Positions 62,626 to 64,000 of a DNA stretch of 64,000 nt are shown piece after piece (positions within the stretch are counted from its first letter, which is position 1; every line of letters begins with the position of its first letter). The DNA comes from Cytophagales bacterium (lineage in GTDB: Bacteria; Bacteroidota; Bacteroidia; Cytophagales; Spirosomataceae), in NCBI GenBank assembly GCA_013298215.1, contig JAAFKE010000001.1, forward strand, positions 196,692-260,691. Direction: 5' to 3'. The notes beneath the pieces are model-generated. The model searched no databases and had not been told where the DNA came from. It saw only the letters and a list, made by a program, of their open reading frames with translations. A program made the translations under genes and the position numbers.

Positions 62626-63531
62626 ATGAAAGGGATTCTGATTTTATTGACCGTAGTTGGCCTGCTTCAAAGCGTGTACGCGCAAGAACTAAACTGCACG
62701 GTGACGCTCAACACAGAGCAGCTTTTTTCGCAGCAAACCACCGATCAGCAAAATTTGAGCCAGCTAAAAACCGCTATCAACGATTTTATAAACAACAAAC
62801 GCTGGACGAACGACCAGTATAGCACCGAGGAACGCATTAATTGCAAACTGACAATAAACCTGCTGCGGTCGGTGGCGCAGGGGGTATACGAGGGCAACGC
62901 CCAGCTGATTGTGACGCGCCCCGTTTTTGGCTCAACCTACGAGACAATTTCTTTCAGTTTTGTGGACCGCAACTTTAATTTTACCTACCTGCCGAGCAAC
63001 CCAATGTACTTCAACGAGAACAACTTCACCGACGAGCTCACGTCTATGTTGGCTTTTTATGCGTACATCGTTCTGGCGGTAGATTACGATACTTTCAGCA
63101 AACAAGGGGGAAATAATTACGTGCAGCGGGCGTTTAACTTGGCCAATTTAGCCCAAAATGGCTCGGGGTCAATTGGTTGGCGCAACGGTACGGACATCAG
63201 AAACCGCTACTGGCTCGTCGAAAACCTGATGAATACCCAACTCCTACCCTTCCGCGACGGGATGTATACCTACCACCGTCTGGCCTTAGACAACATCGGC
63301 GAAAACCCCGCGCAGTCGCGCAAACAAATTATGGATGTGCTCAAAATGGTTCAGCAGGTGAGCATTTTGAGGCCAAACGCGGTGCTGGTCAATTCGTTTT
63401 TTGATGCCAAAGGCGAAGAACTTTTCAAGATACTGTCGGAGGCCACCCGCGAAGAAAAAACCCGCGCTTTTGCCATACTGTCGCAGTTAGACCCCACCCA
63501 AACTGAGCTCTACCGAAAGTTAGTTCGTTGA
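62626..63531 (+). CDS. DUF4835 family protein (PorD in some T9SS annotations)
   Basis: 301 residues from the ATG at 62626, one base after the coaBC stop. A signal peptide (about 1-20) is followed by the DUF4835 pattern: ELNCTVTLNTEQL, LLRSVAQGVYEGNAQLIVTR and GWRNGTDIRNRYWLVENLM. The family is restricted to Bacteroidota and commonly follows coaBC, usually before recN. I recall that some recent annotations name it PorD, a T9SS component, but I hold that loosely. It converges on the helicase-nuclease gene. Confidence 0.88.
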   Translation: MKGILILLTVVGLLQSVYAQELNCTVTLNTEQLFSQQTTDQQNLSQLKTAINDFINNKRWTNDQYSTEERINCKLTINLLRSVAQGVYEGNAQLIVTRPVFGSTYETISFSFVDRNFNFTYLPSNPMYFNENNFTDELTSMLAFYAYIVLAVDYDTFSKQGGNNYVQRAFNLANLAQNGSGSIGWRNGTDIRNRYWLVENLMNTQLLPFRDGMYTYHRLALDNIGENPAQSRKQIMDVLKMVQQVSILRPNAVLVNSFFDAKGEELFKILSEATREEKTRAFAILSQLDPTQTELYRKLVR

Positions 63532-63534
63532 TTA

Positions 63535-64000
63535 TCAGGCCTTCTCAACCCTGTTTTCTTCCAAATATACCAACATAGCTTCTACGTTTTGGTAGCCCAT
63601 TTGGCGGTATAGATTGGCGTAGCGTCTGATCTGCCGCTTGTGGTCGTCTTTGGGTGCACCCGTTTTGTAGTCTAATATCACCACGCGGTCGTGGGCAACA
63701 ACCACGCGGTCGGCCCTAAAAATTTCGATTTCGGGGTCAGAAACAAGGATATCTTTTTCGTTGTACACCGTCACGTCTTCGTCGAAAAGCCCCCGCAATT
63801 CGGGCATCCGGATCACGCCTTCGATGCTTTCGCGGAGCGATTCTCGTTCGTTGGCCTCAATAATGCCGTCGCTCAGAAGTTTGGTGAGTGCCTTATCTAC
63901 GTCTTTGTACGATTTTATTTCGGCAAAGGCGTAGTGAACTTTGTTGCCCAAATCTTTCTTTTGCTCAAACGTTTCCACGTCAAAAACCCGCTCTGCCAAC
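63535..64000 (-). CDS. Carboxyl end of an AddA-like UvrD helicase-nuclease (partial)
   Basis: The last ~155 codons are present; the amino part lies beyond the right edge. LGNKVHYAFAEI is the GxxxH motif of AddA/RecB nucleases. ADRVVVAHDRVVILDYKTG holds the D and D-Y-K residues of the PD-(D/E)XK nuclease, and RQIRRYANLYRQMGYQNVEA is the closing QxxxY helix. It is the exonuclease tail of a double-strand break repair enzyme. The ATG/TTG-like start at the edge is an artefact of truncation. Confidence 0.85.
   Translation of the reverse strand, partial: LAERVFDVETFEQKKDLGNKVHYAFAEIKSYKDVDKALTKLLSDGIIEANERESLRESIEGVIRMPELRGLFDEDVTVYNEKDILVSDPEIEIFRADRVVVAHDRVVILDYKTGAPKDDHKRQIRRYANLYRQMGYQNVEAMLVYLEENRVEKA

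Noticed and set aside
1-64000. tRNA, rRNA, prophage or integrative elements
   Set aside because: No cloverleaf-type or rRNA sequence, integrase, capsid or conjugation gene was found by eye; a covariance search would settle the tRNA question.

Overview
The window looks like chromosomal DNA of a Bacteroidota bacterium, most likely of the order Cytophagales. The evidence is consistent: promoters fit the Bacteroidota pattern (TTG/TTTG, about 20 nt, then TAnnTTTG) rather than -35/-10; Shine-Dalgarno sites are weak; two secreted proteins carry type IX secretion (T9SS) sorting domains, one type A and one type B; and many families are typical of the phylum (DUF3822, DUF4403, DUF4835, GH97, CtlX, OstA-like LptA/LptD, the Bacteroidota omega subunit, and the block bamD-rpoZ-coaBC-DUF4835). 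Coding density is high. I see no rRNA, tRNA, prophage, conjugative element, CRISPR array or intact insertion sequence. The one clear structural RNA is RNase P RNA.

Layout. 1-11.4 kb, mostly minus strand: a NrtR-type Nudix regulator with a palindrome at its start, a DUF421 membrane protein, an oxidoreductase-GH97 pair, a GH16 glucanase, a BON-LysM protein (+), DUF58-RlpA, a YcxB-like protein, DUF350-membrane spermidine synthase, a decayed glycosyltransferase and AMP nucleosidase. 11.4-17.5 kb: a repeat-rich gap with a duplicated gene start, an orphan HSDR_N protein, a RecD-like helicase, a CBS protein, Nudix-DUF3822, coaD and hisD. 17.5-29.5 kb: a GMC oxidoreductase with its small subunit, a serine hydrolase, a T9SS type B cargo protein, CtlX, a small secreted BP74-like protein, a large PVC-type cytochrome and an amino-acid permease. 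29.5-37 kb: envelope genes (lptD, amidase, MCE protein), a MobA-like transferase, a C-terminal protease and rnpA-rpmH. 37-44 kb: TolC, an adaptor, a DUF4403 lipoprotein, rnpB and an OmpA protein. 44-50 kb: hldD, then an apparent pckA-fbp-regulator operon on the minus strand, and a LolD-like ATPase. 50-64 kb: sucC, two tandem alpha/beta hydrolases, a PorE-like OmpA protein, tilS, a LptA-like protein, a T9SS cargo protein, bamD-rpoZ-coaBC-DUF4835 and the end of an AddA-like helicase-nuclease.

Themes. Outer-membrane building is strongly represented (LptD, LptA-like, BamD, MCE protein, hldD, RlpA, amidase, LolD-like ATPase, three peptidoglycan-binding or OmpA-type proteins). Gluconeogenesis is represented by pckA and fbp, whose coding regions overlap by one base; an XRE/ScfR-like regulator lies directly downstream, and a perfect 14-bp palindrome sits on the pckA promoter. 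The least expected non-coding signals are two intergenic repeat clusters (1131-1257 and 11518-11627) with different stem sequences but the same short hairpin plan, GTG-tetraloop-CAC; the second lies between two copies of a 36-bp sequence that includes a gene's start codon.
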